A stretch of DNA of 64,000 nt from Tritrichomonas musculus (GCA_039105265.1 JAPFFF010000050.1:372001-436000), one strand, 5' to 3'. Shown: positions 19,641-30,076, numbered from the stretch's first letter. The notes: generated from the letters alone by a model not told the origin. Made by a program: numbers and translations.

Positions 19641-20400
19641 ATGCGACTAATCACTTATTAGATAATCACAAAGATTGTAGGCATCTTCCAAATTTGATTG
19701 GAAAACGCAAATGTTGGAGACTTTGCAAATATAACACTAGCACGAATGATAATTGGGAATGAGATGAATGAAAAAAATATCATATCTTGATCATTATTTA
19801 TTTCTTGGGTTTCATCCCCTCTTTTTGTTCCATGATTTTTTGAATGTAGTTTCTTTAACCAGTTTCGAGCAATCAAGTATTATATGGCAAGTTGTTTTCC
19901 TCGAATAAAGATTTTTTCACCATTTATGGGCTTTTCATTCCAAATTCTATCCGTAGTTTTCTTCTTCAGACATAATATTAAAGGATCTAATAAATAGTCT
20001 GTTCCTGTCTGCCCAGCACGAACTTCAATGATTTCAAAATTCATAGATTATGCATATTTTTCATATTTTTGTGTAGAATATGCTTTAAATTGATCTCAAA
20101 TAAAACAGATAAAAACGCCTTTGATCATCAAGGACTCAGTTAACCAGATATTGGCAGTATGAGTTCACATTATATAGTTTTTCTTTTTGCGACAGGGATA
20201 TGAGAGGCTTATTTACATTCGAAAGTATTCAAATAAATTCGAATTTATTGTAGCAATAACTGTGAAACGTGTTTTTGTTGGATTATTCTGATATATGCCG
20301 AAGATTACTTCGTTGTGGCTAGTAATAACTCGGACTTTTTCATCTTGAGGGGCTATCATCAAGCTGGTCTAGTCCATGTTATAGGCGTTCCATATCTCAA
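19640..20400 (-). mobile_element. Decayed pogo/DDE_1-like transposase, fragment A
   Basis: Conceptual translation of the minus strand, read downward from ~20395, gives NMD.TSLMIAPQDEKVRV. This is the first catalytic-Asp segment of DDE_1 (pogo/Tigger) transposases. Further on it gives a DQFKAYST-type segment and EVRAGQTGTDYLLDPL, which matches the family block P.GQT..LQPLDV. Stops and frameshifts interrupt it, so this is a DNA-transposon remnant. The ends were not found. Confidence 0.65.
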
Positions 20401-20989
20401 AAAAATATATTAAAAAATAAAATATTTAATTAAAAAATGGTAAATCAGATGAATAAAAACTTTTTTCAAACGAATATGAAGAAATGTTTGTGTTTGATTA
20501 TAGCCATATAATTAAAAAAAAAAAAAAAAAAATAATTAAAAGATAGTCATATTCAAAGATTTGATTCTTTTAAAAACGATGCTGATCAAATGCTTCAAAA
20601 TTTTTTTTTATTAATGATCAAACAAATACTGATTTGTTATCTTATGTAAGCAGGATTTTTAAATATTTTAAGAATTTATCTGATTCAAAGCATGAATAAA
20701 AAATTGACAGCATTCAATGTATGGTTATTTTGTAATATTATGATGAAATAATCATTATCTATCTTGTATTAAGCCGCCCCATGGACACCAAATGAAAATC
20801 GATTAATAAATTGGAATAAACTCAGATTTAATAATAGACCATTGAATGATATTGAATTTCAATTCCCGCGAATGCACCCTAATCTAATAGAGATGCTCAT
20901 TTTATTTTCTTATTTTATATTTTGATAATTAGATATGAAAAAATACAAATTTAATTTGAATTAAATTTGTTTATTCAATAAGATCCCTG

Positions 20990-21430
20990 CGTTAGTGAGT
21001 TACCCATTCAAAAATTAAGTGTAACACCAGATTCATTCCATTCGGAGTAAATGTTTTCCATATATATTGCATGATAAAACAAGTTTATGTTTTTTCAATC
21101 TTTTTTGCCATTTCATAATTCTATTTTGAAAAAGTTTTGATTTGGCATTAAGATAATACAATTTCTTTGGGCTAAAAATCGATAAATCAAGAACTTGGAA
21201 AAAATGAGATGAGTTTGCTGGGAGACAAACTGTAAGAACGTTGTTTTGAGTTAGTTCATTTGTAATGTCAATTATATGGTGTGCTTTTAAGCTGACAATC
21301 CTTGGTTTCAAGACTTTCTCTTTGTTCACTGATGTAAGGGAATGAAATCTTTCTCATCCAAGTAATCATTGAGTCATGATTCATGTATCCTTTTGGTGTT
21401 TGAAACTATTCAAATGTTACTTCTAACCAA
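20990..21430 (-). mobile_element. Decayed pogo/DDE_1-like transposase, fragment B
   Basis: Reading down from ~21425 the minus strand gives GYMNHDSMITWMRKISFPYI. After a frame change it gives LTVCLPANSSHFFQVLDLSI (the LP..SSH.LQPLD block) and then WKTFTPNGMN. These are the middle and C-terminal blocks of DDE_1 transposases. It is a separate, more animal-Tigger-like copy than fragment A, because both carry the PLD-type block. Confidence 0.7.
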
Positions 21431-21724
21431 AACTTTTACAAATGTTTATGTTTTACAAGCAATCAATTAAATAATGAATTTTTGAACTTTTAACTCTACG
21501 AAGATGGAAAATAGAACAAAATTGTAACAATATTTATTTAAAGAATAAAAATTCCTAAATTTGGCTGTAGTGCATTGTATATGAAAATTAGTTATTTATG
21601 AGAAAAACATCTAACGTTTTTTTTTTTTTTTTTTTTTTAACAAACTTGAAATTTCAACTTTTTATATAAAACGATCGAAAAGGATCGAAAAGGATTCTTT
21701 TGCAAATTCTAAATTTAAAAAGAT

Positions 21725-21894
21725 TTTTTTCCCATATCCAATTCAAAATCTAAAAGAAGGATGGTGTAACTTAATTGAAAATGTAAATTCAATCATAGTA
21801 TCACCACAAAATCCTATATTACTAAATTTAGATAATAAGCTATTATTATCGAAATCAAATTTAATATCAAACAATTATGAAAATCTTTTATTTG

Positions 21895-21933
<39 letters not shown>

Positions 21934-21975
21934 TGAGCGTATAGTAATTCCTTCATTTATCGAAAAAATTTCATT
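21725..21975 (+). pseudogene. BspA-like LRR gene scrap
   Basis: The plus strand encodes NLKEGWCNLIENVNSIIVSP and then ERIVIPSFIEKI, the two halves of the module seen repeatedly in the intact BspA-like gene at 33480. A run of about 34 A (21897-21930) lies between them. No start or longer frame exists, so this is a gene fragment placed among transposon debris. Confidence 0.7.
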
Positions 21976-22014
21976 TTTTTGTTTATGTTTTTTTTTTTTT
22001 TTTTTTTTTTTTTT
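21897..22014. repeat. A34 and T27 homopolymer runs
   Basis: About 34 A at 21897-21930 and about 27 T at 21988-22014 flank a 57-bp segment. They could pair into a long hairpin. Exact lengths are unreliable in most sequencing. Confidence 0.8.
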
Positions 22015-22019
22015 AATGA

Positions 22020-22600
22020 CTAAAATTAAAAAAAATTGAATTTGCTGAGCCTTCAGAAATTGAAAAGGTGGGCTTGGGACAGAGCCCCCTAAAATCCTTG
22101 AACAAAACATAAATAACAAAACAATCCTTATTCATCCAGCCACTGGTAGTTTATAAAATAAAATTAATGTCAATTAAGTTTTCTATATTTTTCATAGTTT
22201 TTTGTTGGGCAAAATATTAAAAGAATTGAGGAAAGCCCCATCTGCACAATAATCACAACAACTGTGATATGAAGTATATTTTGACTTTCAATTGTAATAG
22301 GAATTGCTTTGTTTGGTGCAACAACTTTTTAATCTTCTGTTAGAATCAATCATGGTTTCGTCCATATTAAAAATTAGATGAGGGTTTCTATTTAAGAGAA
22401 TCCATTTTTAAACGAAAAATTTTAGAATAACTATTCGAATTAAACAAGTAACAAGTGGTGCATTTCCACTGAGTTTGAAATCTGAGAAAACTAATGCATA
22501 TGTTTTGCCGTTTTTTTTAGCAAAAAATATTTCAACTTGCAGTATTGTGAAGAAATCATGTGTTGTTGCATCAATAAGTTCATCCAGCATTAATAAAGTA
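22020..22600 (-). mobile_element. Decayed pogo/DDE_1-like transposase, fragment C
   Basis: The minus strand, read down from ~22590, encodes a helical segment, LIFNMDETMID (first catalytic Asp), CADGAFLNSF and then AGWMNKDCFVIYVLF. This is the same order of blocks as DDE_1 transposases. Several frame breaks separate them. The piece ends next to the T run and the BspA scrap. Confidence 0.7.
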
Positions 22601-23278
22601 AGCCAAATTAAAAAATGAACAATTTTTGACCAAAGGAAATATTCATTAAATTTTCAAATTGTGAGTGAATTGTTATAGAATTTGAATGCATTTTTGGTCA
22701 TTTTCTTTGAAAATAAACTTAAACTCAAAAGTCGGACGGTAGTTGAGGTCAAATAAAGGTTAAATTAAGTCCTGCTTTTGAGTGTAAGTTTACTTTGGAG
22801 TATTGCATGTGATTTATCTATTCAATTTTATTTTTCTCATAAAGATATTTTTATTAAAGGTCACTTTTTAAATGAAAAAACAAGAGTCAAAACAATTACC
22901 GTATAAATAAAATCATGATTAATAATTTTTACACAAATATGGTTACTTTTTATTCTTTCAAATTGGATTTTCATAATCATTTTGAACTTTTCCATTATTT
23001 CAGCGGACTTTTTTTTTTTATAATCCAGAAAAGACTGTTTAATATTTGTTTTTTTTTTTGTTCTTAAATACTATTCAATATTTGTTTTTATCTAAATAAA
23101 AAGTATTCAATAATGATTTATATATCTTTTATCTATTCAATTATCAGAAAAAAATTATAATTTTTTCAATATTTGAATAAATTATCTATTTTTTTTTTTT
23201 TTTGAAAGATCGATTTAAAAAATGGAATAATCTTAAGAAATTATATTTTAACTCTAATTTCATTTCTCTATTAACATA
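22601..23278. other. Intergenic, AT-rich
   Basis: No gene is recognised. Several poly-T runs are present (around 23009, 23050 and 23190). The right end holds the promoter of the caspase-like gene. Confidence 0.4.
23260..23264 (+). promoter_or_regulatory. TCATT initiator (Inr)
   Basis: TCATT with its A at 23262 lies 17 nt before the ATG at 23279. Confidence 0.55.
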
Positions 23279-24097
23279 ATGACTTACGTTGATACACCAT
23301 ATAAGAAACAAAAGCATCCTCATTATGAACATCGCACCATTAAACTTGATCGAAAAGATAACCAATTTTCAAGGAAAAAGTTTCATAGAGTTAGGAAGGT
23401 TTCTACTCATAAAAAACTTTTAAAGTCATTTGGAATAATTGGAATGTGCTTGAATGATAAACCGGCAGGCAATATTCCAACAGGCGATTTAGATAAGGTT
23501 TGCTTTATTTTAATCAATGACTATGAAGATGACAAAAACGAACTTGGTGTTGGTCCATTAAATGATGGCTATCTTATTGGACTAAAGCATCATCGTCTTG
23601 GCTTTAAAGTTTTTTATCTTTATAATCCTCCAAGCGATAATTTTTCGACATTTCTCGGATTTTTCATGACTAATACAACAGATTCATTAACTGTTTTTTA
23701 CACAGGCCGTGAAGATAGGTGTGATGGAATAGAATTCAGCAATGGATCTCTTTCAAAAACCACCATTTCAAAAATAATCTCTCAAAGTCACAATAAAAAG
23801 TCAAGGGTAATATTCGTAACAGATTGTATTGGAGGAGGATCTGCTTTTAATATTTGTGGAGGTACAAATTTGATGGCTTTTTCTGTAAACAAAGCTAGTT
23901 CAATTTGTGCAAAGGAAAGAAAAAGATCACATGGGATTTTTACATATTATTTCTGTAAAATTACTAGTGAAAGTCCAAGTATCACACCAAACAGACTTAT
24001 TGAACGACTAAATGCATCACTAAATAGATTCAATGAAGTAATTATGTGCGAGTTTACAAACAAAGAACTGGGAGACTCCCCTATTTTTGTAAACTAA
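23279..24097 (+). CDS. Caspase-like (C14 fold) protein, probable pseudoenzyme
   Basis: The 272-residue protein has a basic N-terminal ~60 residues and then a caspase/metacaspase-like p20 fold. It has a strand with FILINDYEDD, an NDGYLIGLKHHRLGFKV helix-strand typical of C14 (where active enzymes have D...L...L..lGF.V), SLTVFYTGRED at about 138-146 and VIFVTDCIGGGSAF near 178-190. In active enzymes these last two segments read YSGHG and DSCHSG. Here the catalytic His position is Arg, while a Cys (C182 or so) remains. The protein is therefore probably not a working protease but may regulate one, or have another role. It is shorter than a full metacaspase. An initiator supports the start. Confidence 0.65.
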   Translation: MTYVDTPYKKQKHPHYEHRTIKLDRKDNQFSRKKFHRVRKVSTHKKLLKSFGIIGMCLNDKPAGNIPTGDLDKVCFILINDYEDDKNELGVGPLNDGYLIGLKHHRLGFKVFYLYNPPSDNFSTFLGFFMTNTTDSLTVFYTGREDRCDGIEFSNGSLSKTTISKIISQSHNKKSRVIFVTDCIGGGSAFNICGGTNLMAFSVNKASSICAKERKRSHGIFTYYFCKITSESPSITPNRLIERLNASLNRFNEVIMCEFTNKELGDSPIFVN

Positions 24098-24307
24098 TTT
24101 TTTGTTTTTAACATTCAATAAAAAAAAAAAAATCAATTAAAGATTTTTCAAATACAATAATATTAATATTTAAATTTCTTTTAATATGCTAAATGCTGAT
24201 TCAATCATTTTAAAACATATATCATAAAGTAATACTAGAGTTTTTAAACTTTTCTAATCTAATAAAGTAATGCTTATCATTTAATCATTTTTTAATATAT
24301 ATTCAAG

Positions 24308-24389
24308 GGTACTTTGGCCGAGTGGTCTAAGGCGTCGGATTTAAGCCCCGATTCCGCGAGGAGCGTGGGTTCGAACCCCACAGGTACCA
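24308..24389 (+). tRNA. tRNA-Leu(UAA)
   Basis: An 82-nt cloverleaf with a long variable arm. The acceptor ggtactt pairs with aggtacc, the D arm has the B-type leucine GGCCGAGTGGTCTAAGGC, the anticodon loop is tttaagc with anticodon TAA, and the T arm is gtgggttcgaaccccac. The discriminator is A. A T run at 24393 onward serves as the pol III terminator. Confidence 0.95.
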
Positions 24390-24522
24390 AACTTTTTTTT
24401 TCAGATCAAAAAAAAAAAAAAAAAATTGATGATCTGTGAGATTAATCAAATTTCTTATTTTAAAAAACACCAAGAATACGAGAAAAGTCATAGCAAAAGG
24501 ATAGATTTATATTTATATAAAA

Positions 24523-25116
24523 TTACATTCTTTTTTCATTTTCTGAAAACGTTGTCAATTCTGTTTCTAAATCATTTGAACTTTTCTCTTTTTTGATTTT
24601 TTTCTTGTTAATATCAGGCCTAAAGAAGAAGTCCACGATTCCTTGGTAAAGGATATTTCTCTTAACTTTTTTTGGATTTTTTGACTGCATACCATATCTT
24701 TTCATTGTATAATAGCGTGCATGATGGCAGTTATGCGTAAATACATCAAACTTTTTTCCTGCCATGAAAATGGCCATTGTAGTTGCGAACATTTTGACTG
24801 TAACCGGCATTTGTGGAACTTGTATTATATAACTATCGTAAATGAAATGAAATCCTTCGAAATCAAAATCTTGTCCAGATTTGTAATTATCTAGTTTTTT
24901 GACATAGACAATATTGTCCCACATGAATTCAACAAGAAATGCTCCTTGAGATGTAACACATAAAGCTGCTGAATGCGATAGTACTTCGCCATAAATTTCT
25001 AACATTGAAGGAATAAATAAAGGTCGACGAACTGCTGAACAGTCAAGAATAATGGTTTCTAAATCATCATCTAAGAGTGTTGTACTTATTTTTGCCGGGT
25101 AAGTCTTCCTTGGCAT
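24523..25116 (-). CDS. Small uncharacterised protein, possible papain-like fold
   Basis: This 197-residue protein is not confidently recognised. Visible segments are HSAALCVTSQGAFLVEF near 47-65, then IVYVKKL, and a VFTHNCHHARYYTMKRYG segment near 125-142, followed by a basic tail rich in Lys and Glu. An H...(strand)...later NCHH layout recalls circularly permuted NlpC/P60 or LRAT-like families, where the nucleophile Cys comes after the His strand. That is a guess from pattern only. There is no signal peptide and no membrane segment. It lies beside tRNA-Leu(UAA), converging with it. The ATG at 25116 is the first in frame. Confidence 0.6.
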   Translation of the reverse strand: MPRKTYPAKISTTLLDDDLETIILDCSAVRRPLFIPSMLEIYGEVLSHSAALCVTSQGAFLVEFMWDNIVYVKKLDNYKSGQDFDFEGFHFIYDSYIIQVPQMPVTVKMFATTMAIFMAGKKFDVFTHNCHHARYYTMKRYGMQSKNPKKVKRNILYQGIVDFFFRPDINKKKIKKEKSSNDLETELTTFSENEKRM

Positions 25117-25466
25117 TTTGGCAAGATCAAAAAATTTAAAAAATACAAAAATTTTTAGAATAAAATTTTATTTGAAAAGATGATCGTTCAATCAAAAAAT
25201 TGAATATTTTTTTGTTTACTCAATTGAAAAATATAATTAATTTGAATAAGCTGATTTTAAATTTGAATGATATTGAATTCATGATAAATAGCAATTCAAA
25301 ATTTGGACATTCATCTGATCAAAAGTATTTTATTTTTCGTTTTTTTTTTTTCAATAATAAAATAATCATTCCATATAATGAATGAAACATCCATTATCAA
25401 TTTTAATAACGATAAAAAAGAAAACATACTATTATTAAACTTTTTTTTTTTTTTTTTAATTAAAAA

Positions 25467-28400
25467 TTAAATGAGTGATTTTTCAATTAATTGGTCATTA
25501 TTTTCAGAATCTTCTTCACTTATATCATTATGCTGTGACTGCTTCTTATGCCTCAGTAAGATAACCAAGACAGACACGACAACGAGAGCTGATCCAGCGA
25601 AAACCAGATTGGAAAAGGTGAGCAAAGATGACTTCTTTCCATTATTATCATTTTTAATTATTTGATCAAAGTTAAAAACTTGATTCTTAAGATTCACAGA
25701 CAAGAAATCGTTATCTGAATTCATATTCAACGAAGAGTGCGAATCAGCAGCAAACTTGCACTTGCTTACATGGAGCTTTTTAGATTCCTTAGAAAGAGAA
25801 ACGCCGTCAATATAATGAGAACCTTTCTGAAGAGCACCAGAGAAGATGCAATTTTTCACTTCACAATTGACGCCGTTATTTCCAGCCACGTAAAACAGCA
25901 AACAACTGGAATCGAGAGTATTTACAAATCTGGAGTCTGAAAGCAAGAAGGATGGAAGATCATTGTGAAGCAACAATTTAGAATTATCTTTGTCAAACTC
26001 ATTGATTATCTTGACTGCTCCACTTCCTTTGTTTTCTGAGAAGATGTTGTTGGTAAGTGATCCAGCTTTTGCATTCACAAACAAGGCAGAACCTCCCCAG
26101 AATACAGTACTGCCACTTTTAGCTGCGGTTGCTTCATTCTTAGTGAATTCGCAATTGGAAACCTTAACAGGAACAGACTCCGATGAAGAACAAACATAAA
26201 CACCACCTCCATACAATGCTTTACAGCCTGTGAATTGAAGGCTTTCTAATCTTATTTCACCAGCTTTTACAACATTTTTGTTGTCAACAAAAATGCCGCC
26301 TCCACCGCCAGAGTTACTTTGGCAGCCATTGAATTTGACGTTCTCACAATCAAGCGTTGAGTCGATTAAATGAATGGCTCCACCATCTTCGTTGAATGCG
26401 ACTTTGTTGAAGTCAGTTAGACTGATTGAAACGTGCGCTGGCTTGTCTTCTTCGCCTTTGATGTCACAGCGATTGTTACTGTCACCGCAGGAATAAACAG
26501 GTGGAAATGCTGTGCGTGCTGGCGTTGGTAAAGGCGGCGCTTGCGTTGCTTGTGGTACTTGCGTAGCTGCAGGTATCTCTGTTTTGAGGAAGACTAAGTC
26601 TCCCAGGGAAGGATGCTGTTTACCGTCTTTAAAGGCCCAATTATCAGGAGTAACTTCTACTATTTCCAGTCTCATTTGCTTGCAAACAACTGGACTGATG
26701 AAGACGAATTGTAATTGTTTCCAACCTTTTTCTGGAGCTGATCTAAATGTCGCTTTCAACTCGTACTTGTCATTTTCTATTGCAGCCCAAACATTCATCT
26801 CAAGAGGAGTGCCGTGATAAACTGATGCAGAATTCGTGAATGTCGGATAAAGAAGGAATGCTTCGACTCCTTGCATGCTGTTGAATGTGACTGTTATGTT
26901 GTTGTGATACGTATCAGTGTTCGTGTTTAATGCTACCCAATATGAATTGTCAATGCTACCATCAAATGCATTTGAAATCGGGTATCCTTCTTTTACTGGC
27001 GTTGATTCATAAGTGAAATCAGTGGTTGGAACTAGCTTGTGCTGGCTAACATACGTTTTATCTGCAAAGTTACCTGCAACCGGACAATATTGAAGATTTG
27101 GACCTTCAATTATTCCATAAAAAGTAATTCCGCCAGTTGTTGGAGTAAGAGCGCCTCCTGAATTGAGTGAGTTAGGTGAAACCTCAACAAATTCGAACAC
27201 AACTTTGTCACAATGGACTGGACTTGGGAATACAAATTGAAACTGGTTCCAATCTTTTTGAGGACTTCCAACAAACACTGCTTTTTGCTCGTATTTCTCA
27301 TTATTTATTGATGTCCAAATGATCAGTTTTAGAGGAACACCATTAAATACACGATCGCCACCCTTGGAATTAAATGAAGCATAGTAAAGAATTGCTTCAA
27401 GTAAAAGAGGCTCCTTAAAGCTAACATTAATGGTGTTATGAAAAGTTTCTGAGTTTGGCTCAGCAGCAACCCAATAAGTTCCTGAATCACTATAGTCAAA
27501 AGCATTTGAAATCGGAGCGTCATCTTTTTGTCCAGAAGCAGTATAAGTGAATCTTGAAGGACTCCATCTATGCATTGTCAAATAAGTTTTGTTATCATAT
27601 TTTCCTGCTCTCTGCGTGTAATTTATCGTGCTGTATTGGATACTTTGCATGATGGCAATGCCGCCAACGGCAACATTTAATGCTCCTCCTGAGAAGAAGT
27701 TTTCAGGTGTAACTTCAATGAACTCTAGCATGAGCTTGTCACAACGAAGAGGCTTTGGAAATACATATTGTATCTCATTCCAACCATTTTCAGGAGAACA
27801 ATATAAAACATGAGTTAGCTCTAGCTTTTTGTCACCTGATGATGTGTAAACATTCATTTTGGTTGGGACTCCATGGAAATTACGCGGTTTACCTTGTGGA
27901 GTATTGTAAGCTGGATAATAAACTAAGCCTTCAATGTAATAAAGGTTGGAAAATGTAACAGTGATTGAATTATGAAAAGTGTCATTGTTTGGATACTGAG
28001 TGACCCAATAGGTACCCTTATCGCTGGTGTCAAATGCATTTTTAAGTGGCTTGTCTGATTTCGAAGGCGTGGATTCATATGTAAATTTGTCAGTTGAAAT
28101 TTTATGAGAATTGAAGTATTCTTTGTTGGCAAAATTGCCCGCCAAATTTGTAGAGCCAGATTCAATATCAGTGAAACTTTGAATAAAGGTAATTCCACCA
28201 GTAACTGGAGTAAAGGCACCCCCTGACGTGTGGGTATCGGCTGTAACTTCGACAAATTCGAGTTTGATCTTGTCACAAAGAACTGGTTGGGATAATACAA
28301 ATTGAAACTGGTTCCAATCTTTTTGAGGAGTTCCAACAAAAATGCCTTCCAATTGGTACGTTTTGTTGTCTATTGAAGTATAAATTTTGAGTTTGGTCGG

Positions 28401-28790
28401 AGATCCATTGAAAATACGATTGCTTCCTCTTGAGAAAAATGAGGGATAATATAGTATTGCTTCAATGGAAACAGCTTTCTTGAATTCAACAACAATTGAA
28501 TTATGGTAAGTATCACTGTTTGGAGTGGCAGCTGCCCAATATGAATCTTTATCAGTGTGATCAAATGCATTTGAAAGTGGGTAACCTTCTTTTTCACCAG
28601 TAGCTTTATATGTAAAACGGGTTCTATAAATCTTGTGCTGAAAAATATAGCTTGAGTCTGCATACTTGCCTTGTACATTTGTGTACTCAATGCAATTCAT
28701 CGTTTGAAATTCATCACATGCCGAACTTTCCTTCTGGTATATTGATTGAGATACACCAAAGATTGCTAATAGAGATACAAAAAGGATCAT
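25467..28790 (-). CDS. Pmp-like surface protein with four discoidin-like units
   Basis: The 1107-residue protein begins with a signal peptide (MILFVSLLAIFGVSQS). Four units of ~170 residues follow, each with SNAFD(H/T/Y/G)...YWVA...NS.TYHN.I.V.F...IEA.LYYP and a WNQ.QFVF..PV.CDK...EFVEV ending. They resemble F5/8 type C (discoidin) galactose-binding folds. After a Pro/Thr/Ala linker (~760) comes a beta-helix segment of Pmp/polymorphic membrane protein type (ENVKFNGCQSNSGGGGG, NCEFTKNEATAAKSG). A single membrane helix near the C-terminus (FAGSALVVVSVLVILL) leads into a ~30-residue acidic tail. It is probably a type I surface adhesin-like protein. The frame is open to 28838 via a TTG. The ATG at 28790 lies 15 nt after an initiator and gives a proper signal peptide. 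Confidence 0.8.
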   Translation of the reverse strand: MILFVSLLAIFGVSQSIYQKESSACDEFQTMNCIEYTNVQGKYADSSYIFQHKIYRTRFTYKATGEKEGYPLSNAFDHTDKDSYWAAATPNSDTYHNSIVVEFKKAVSIEAILYYPSFFSRGSNRIFNGSPTKLKIYTSIDNKTYQLEGIFVGTPQKDWNQFQFVLSQPVLCDKIKLEFVEVTADTHTSGGAFTPVTGGITFIQSFTDIESGSTNLAGNFANKEYFNSHKISTDKFTYESTPSKSDKPLKNAFDTSDKGTYWVTQYPNNDTFHNSITVTFSNLYYIEGLVYYPAYNTPQGKPRNFHGVPTKMNVYTSSGDKKLELTHVLYCSPENGWNEIQYVFPKPLRCDKLMLEFIEVTPENFFSGGALNVAVGGIAIMQSIQYSTINYTQRAGKYDNKTYLTMHRWSPSRFTYTASGQKDDAPISNAFDYSDSGTYWVAAEPNSETFHNTINVSFKEPLLLEAILYYASFNSKGGDRVFNGVPLKLIIWTSINNEKYEQKAVFVGSPQKDWNQFQFVFPSPVHCDKVVFEFVEVSPNSLNSGGALTPTTGGITFYGIIEGPNLQYCPVAGNFADKTYVSQHKLVPTTDFTYESTPVKEGYPISNAFDGSIDNSYWVALNTNTDTYHNNITVTFNSMQGVEAFLLYPTFTNSASVYHGTPLEMNVWAAIENDKYELKATFRSAPEKGWKQLQFVFISPVVCKQMRLEIVEVTPDNWAFKDGKQHPSLGDLVFLKTEIPAATQVPQATQAPPLPTPARTAFPPVYSCGDSNNRCDIKGEEDKPAHVSISLTDFNKVAFNEDGGAIHLIDSTLDCENVKFNGCQSNSGGGGGIFVDNKNVVKAGEIRLESLQFTGCKALYGGGVYVCSSSESVPVKVSNCEFTKNEATAAKSGSTVFWGGSALFVNAKAGSLTNNIFSENKGSGAVKIINEFDKDNSKLLLHNDLPSFLLSDSRFVNTLDSSCLLFYVAGNNGVNCEVKNCIFSGALQKGSHYIDGVSLSKESKKLHVSKCKFAADSHSSLNMNSDNDFLSVNLKNQVFNFDQIIKNDNNGKKSSLLTFSNLVFAGSALVVVSVLVILLRHKKQSQHNDISEEDSENNDQLIEKSLI

Positions 28791-28802
28791 CTTACGATAT
28801 AA

Positions 28803-28807
28803 AATGA
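28803..28807 (-). promoter_or_regulatory. TCATT initiator (Inr)
   Basis: On the minus strand TCATT has its A at 28805, 15 nt upstream of the ATG at 28790. It supports the shorter start over the upstream TTG. Confidence 0.6.
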
Positions 28808-28839
28808 TAAATATGAATAATGTATTCAAAAAAATCAAT

Positions 28840-28902
28840 AAAAATACAAAATTTTAATTGAAAAATACAAAATTTTAATTGAAAAATACAAAATTTTAAT
28901 TG
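28840..28902. repeat. Three perfect 21-bp direct repeats
   Basis: Three exact tandem copies of a 21-bp AT-rich unit (aaaaatacaaaattttaatt plus g) lie just upstream of the surface-protein gene on its 5' side. They may be simple slippage or an upstream promoter element. Confidence 0.85.
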
Positions 28903-29276
28903 AAATCTCTATTTTTTTTTGGGTTGAAACTTTTTGATTATTTTCAATGAGTTATTTTTTAAAAACAATAGAATATTGAATGATCATATTAAAAGCTTTC
29001 CCCATCATTATTAATTAATCAAAATGATTAAAAGAAAGAGATTTTTAAGATAAAAAAAATATGGTTGAAATTTTCAAAGGGTTAGAGCTTTTTGAAAGAT
29101 TATATTTCAAAAAAAAGATCTAAAATTTCTAAAATATATCTTTAAAAAAAAAATGGTAAATCGTGATTTATTTTTATTTTAATTACGATATCGCAATTAA
29201 TCTCATTTCTGTATGTGGCTAACATTTCTTTAGAGAAGATTATTTTTTTATTTATAAATTAATATAAATAAATGCA
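28903..29276. other. Intergenic, AT-rich
   Basis: No gene is recognised between the 21-bp repeats and the end of the RRM gene. Confidence 0.4.
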
Positions 29277-30068
29277 TTAATATTCTTCTTCTGCAATCAT
29301 CTTGAACATAAATAATTCCATTTCTTGGTCACGGCAAAAATTCTCGTCATTGATTTTTTCTTGAATAATCTTTTCATTAATCTGATGAAAATCAAATATT
29401 CGTTCTTTTTTGAGTGGCTTTTTAATTTCGACACCAAAACAATTATCCAAGGAAGCATTTTCTTCTGTGGGGCTTCGGCCATTTTTATCTGTGATGATTT
29501 GATTGCTTTTATCATAAAATTGTATAAAAAGAGGCCAGGAATCATTGGTCAATTTAATGTTGTTTAGATGTTTGGAAGCATTTTCAGCTTCTATGCTTGT
29601 TCTGTAGACAATAATTGCTTTACCATGATATGCTTTTCTTTTTGAATCAATTATCATATGAATTGTCATTATTTCACCATATTTTGAAAAGAGATCATGA
29701 ATTTCTTTTTTTCTATAGAACAAAGGCAAGCTGGATACTATAATTGAGTTAGAGACTTTTCCTTTGTTTTCCTTTGTTATTGCATAGGAAACTGAAATTT
29801 TTTTTGAATGATTATTAGCTTTATAATCATTTTGGTATAAGAAATTTTTAGATATCCATGTACCATTTAACTTTTCTTTTGCAATTGTCGCTGAGAACGG
29901 TGACTCAAAGCAAACAAATCCCAATCCTTTGGATTTTCCGGTTTTTAAATCAAACATAATTTTTGCACTTTGAATAAACCCATATTGCTTACATAAAAAA
30001 ATAAGATCTTGCTTTTCAAAATCCGATGGAAGGTTCTTAAAACAAAGATTGGTCAAGCTGCTTTTCAT
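29277..30068 (-). CDS. Two-RRM RNA-binding protein
   Basis: The 263-residue protein has two RNA recognition motifs. RRM1 (about 5-85) has LCFKNLP (RNP2) and KGLGFVCF (RNP1). RRM2 (about 110-190) has IIVSSLP and HGKAIIVY, a weaker RNP1. The C-terminal ~70 residues are charged and helical. This layout matches the HuD/Sxl-like two-RRM group of hnRNP-type proteins, which bind AU-rich or uridine-rich RNA. The exact partner is unknown. An initiator at 30077-30081 supports the start. Confidence 0.9.
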   Translation of the reverse strand: MKSSLTNLCFKNLPSDFEKQDLIFLCKQYGFIQSAKIMFDLKTGKSKGLGFVCFESPFSATIAKEKLNGTWISKNFLYQNDYKANNHSKKISVSYAITKENKGKVSNSIIVSSLPLFYRKKEIHDLFSKYGEIMTIHMIIDSKRKAYHGKAIIVYRTSIEAENASKHLNNIKLTNDSWPLFIQFYDKSNQIITDKNGRSPTEENASLDNCFGVEIKKPLKKERIFDFHQINEKIIQEKINDENFCRDQEMELFMFKMIAEEEY

Positions 30069-30076
30069 TTTAAAGA

